Positions 5,408-7,151 of a stretch of 7,151 nt of DNA are shown piece after piece (the first letter of the stretch is position 1; each line of letters begins with the position of its first letter). The translations under genes and the position numbers were made by a program. The stretch is from an uncultured Lachnospiraceae bacterium (GTDB taxonomy: Bacteria; Bacillota_A; Clostridia; Lachnospirales; Lachnospiraceae): positions 1 through 7,151 of the forward strand of contig CATLIP010000126.1 in assembly GCA_949957035.1 (NCBI GenBank). The letters are read 5' to 3'. Under the pieces are notes generated by a model. That model saw nothing but the letters and a program-made list of their open reading frames with translations. It did not search any database and was not told the DNA's origin.

Positions 5408-7151
5408 TTAACATTTTTCTACTATATGAATACGGAAACTCTCGTATTCTTCGGTTGCCCTTGGAAGAAGCAGTCCGCCGTTCATCAGTACATCTCCGGG
5501 ATATTCCTGTCCGTCCACAAGATAAATGCCGTCTTGTTTCAATCCTTTCAGCCGCATCCAGCGTCCGGGGCCATTGGGATGAATCTGGAGGGCAACGATG
5601 CACAGGAGGGCTTCGCTGCCGTCTTCTGCGGCAAATTCCCACCCATGGTATGCCTCTACATTGTCCGGATTGGTGAGCCGGTAGTAATCCCCATATTGAA
5701 TCAAGTCATAGTATTTCTTAAATTCCTGAATCTGTATTTTTACGGTTTCCATTTCCTCTTCGGACATCGTATTAACATCCAGCTCGTATCCAAAGGTGCC
5801 GGACATGGCGACGGTCGCCCGGGTGTTGAGGGGCGTAATCCTTCCGGTCTGCTCATTGGGGCAGTGGGAGACGTGGGAGCCCATGGTACTGACAGGATAG
5901 CCGAAGGAAGTGCCGTACTGGATGCTGAGCCGCTCGATGGCATCCGTATCATCACTGCACCAGATTTGCGGCGTGTAGTAAAGCATCCCGGCGTCAAAAC
6001 GTCCGCCGCCGCCGCTGCAGCCTTCAATCAGCATATCCGGGTAACGCATGATTAACTTCTCAAGCATGTCATAGAGTCCCAGAACATAACGGTGCATGAT
6101 TTCGCCCTGTCTTTCTCCTGGAAGGACGGCGCTGTAGAGGTCGGAGAGACTGCGGTTCAAGTCCCATTTCAGGTATTCAATCCTTGCAGAATCAAGTACC
6201 TTACAGATATGGCTGAAAATGTAGTCTCGGACATCCTCCCTGGAAAAGTCCAGTAAAAGCTGCTGTCGGGAGCGGGTCGGGGCCTTGCCCGGAATCTGCA
6301 TTGCCCATTCCGGATGTTCCCGGTAGAGGTCGCTGTCCTCGTTGATGCCTTCCGGCTCGAACCAGATGCCGAACTGCATGCCTAAATCATGAATCCGGTC
6401 AGAGAGTTCCTTTAAGGTGCAGCCCAGTTTCTTTTCATTCACCACCCAGTCGCCAAGGCCGGATACATCTAAATCACGTTTGCCGAACCATCCGTCATCC
6501 ATGACGAAAAGCTCTATGCCCATTTTGACAGCATCCTTTGCCATCTGCACCAGCTTGTCCCCGTCAAAGTCAAAATACACGCCCTCCCAGTCGTTTAACA
6601 GGACCGGACGCCGGGTTTTCGTCCATTTGCCCCGGCACAGGTGGCTTCGGTATGCCTTATGGAAGATGCGGGACAATGTGCCAAGCCCGTGTTCCGAGTA
6701 TGCCATGGCAGCTTCGGGAGCATAGAAACGTTCTTCAGGTCCAACGCAGTAGCAGAAATTATCGGGATGGATTCCAAGCAGGAGCCGGGTCTGGCCATAC
6801 TGGTCAAGCTCGGCGCTTCCGATAAAATCACCGCTGTACAGGAAGGAAAAGCCGTAACATCTTCCTTCATCTTCTGTGGCGTCCCGGTCAGACAGAATCA
6901 GGAACGGATTGTACTGGTGGCTCGAAGTACCGCGTGTGCTGCCCACAGACTGAACTCCATGATGCAAAGGAGTGCGCTGGCAGTTGCGTTCCTTTACGTG
7001 GCGGCCATAGAAGGTGTGCAGGTCATAGTCGCCGTAGAGATAATCGATGCATACGCTCTGGAGGTTTTCCAGATAAATGTCTTCGCCGCTGTGGTTCTCG
7101 ACGCAGACGGCCCGTGTGATAATGTCCAGGTCTTCCATGACGCCATAGTAG
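5408..7151 (-). CDS. Alpha-galactosidase, glycoside hydrolase family 36 (N-terminus cut off by window edge)
   Basis: Retaining exo-glycosidase that removes terminal alpha-1,6-galactose from melibiose, raffinose and related oligosaccharides. The frame stays open to the right edge: codons for YYGV precede the first visible Met (7136-7138), so that Met is internal. About 580 residues are seen; GH36 enzymes run about 720-740, so some 150 N-terminal residues of the beta-sandwich domain are missing. Numbering from the visible Met, the barrel has LLNDWEGVYFDF (180-191), MDDGWFGKR (213-221), FGIWFEPEGI (256-265), the nucleophile in YLKWDLNR (Asp326), ECSGGGGRFD-like EGCSGGGGRFD (372-382) and the acid/base in WCSDDTDAIER (Asp396). 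MGSHVSH (419-425) and MSGTFGYELD (445-454) follow, then a C-terminal beta domain. No signal peptide can be assessed. Its base composition looks richer in G+C than the neighbouring spacers and ptsI. Names used for homologues include aga, rafA and melA; the exact one cannot be chosen here. Confidence 0.95.
   Translation of the reverse strand, partial: YYGVMEDLDIITRAVCVENHSGEDIYLENLQSVCIDYLYGDYDLHTFYGRHVKERNCQRTPLHHGVQSVGSTRGTSSHQYNPFLILSDRDATEDEGRCYGFSFLYSGDFIGSAELDQYGQTRLLLGIHPDNFCYCVGPEERFYAPEAAMAYSEHGLGTLSRIFHKAYRSHLCRGKWTKTRRPVLLNDWEGVYFDFDGDKLVQMAKDAVKMGIELFVMDDGWFGKRDLDVSGLGDWVVNEKKLGCTLKELSDRIHDLGMQFGIWFEPEGINEDSDLYREHPEWAMQIPGKAPTRSRQQLLLDFSREDVRDYIFSHICKVLDSARIEYLKWDLNRSLSDLYSAVLPGERQGEIMHRYVLGLYDMLEKLIMRYPDMLIEGCSGGGGRFDAGMLYYTPQIWCSDDTDAIERLSIQYGTSFGYPVSTMGSHVSHCPNEQTGRITPLNTRATVAMSGTFGYELDVNTMSEEEMETVKIQIQEFKKYYDLIQYGDYYRLTNPDNVEAYHGWEFAAEDGSEALLCIVALQIHPNGPGRWMRLKGLKQDGIYLVDGQEYPGDVLMNGGLLLPRATEEYESFRIHIVEKC

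Noticed and set aside
5426..6055. 209-codon open frame on the plus strand
   Set aside because: Antisense to the conserved 3' half of the GH36 gene; the open frame is explained by the codon bias of that gene.
7136..7138. First visible ATG of the alpha-galactosidase as its true start
   Set aside because: The frame is open beyond it to the window edge, no ribosome binding site precedes it, and the GH36 N-terminal domain would be truncated by about 150 residues.

Overview
The window looks like a chromosomal segment of a low- to mid-G+C, Gram-positive anaerobe. It best fits a gut Clostridia of the Lachnospiraceae type. The evidence is strong AGAGG/GGGGG-type ribosome binding sites, A+T-rich spacers with sigma-A-like promoters, a paired glgC-glgD operon (the GlgD subunit is a Firmicutes trait), a CarD-family regulator and a GH36 alpha-galactosidase. 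The family assignment is inferred from gene content and was not tested by a search.

Layout, left to right. Positions 1-113 (minus) hold the first 37 codons of a cold-shock protein cut by the window edge. An A+T-rich divergent spacer (114-348) carries its promoter and one or two promoters for the next gene. Positions 349-1974 (plus) encode PTS Enzyme I (ptsI), with all catalytic residues present but a short C-terminus and an atypical phosphohistidine loop. A hairpin at 2001-2048 separates it from the convergent glgCD operon. This is transcribed right to left: glgC at 4383-3244, then glgD at 3242-2127, with one base between the glgC stop and the glgD start. A 409-base divergent spacer (4384-4792) holds the glgCD promoter, a promoter firing rightward, and a leader of about 170 nt with a terminator-like hairpin and a possible 18-codon leader ORF. 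Positions 4793-5293 (plus) encode a CarD/CdnL-type RNA polymerase-binding regulator. A 67-base near-perfect foldback (5325-5391) lies between it and the convergent GH36 alpha-galactosidase (minus, 7151-5408), whose N-terminus lies beyond the right edge.

The theme is carbohydrate handling: sugar phosphorylation through the PTS, ADP-glucose synthesis for glycogen storage, and alpha-galactoside (raffinose/melibiose-type) hydrolysis. The cold-shock and CarD-like genes are global regulators. Nothing shows the genes to be co-regulated; each block has its own promoter or terminator. No mobile element, CRISPR array, tRNA or rRNA was seen. The least explained element is the leader of the CarD-family gene, followed by the long foldback after it.
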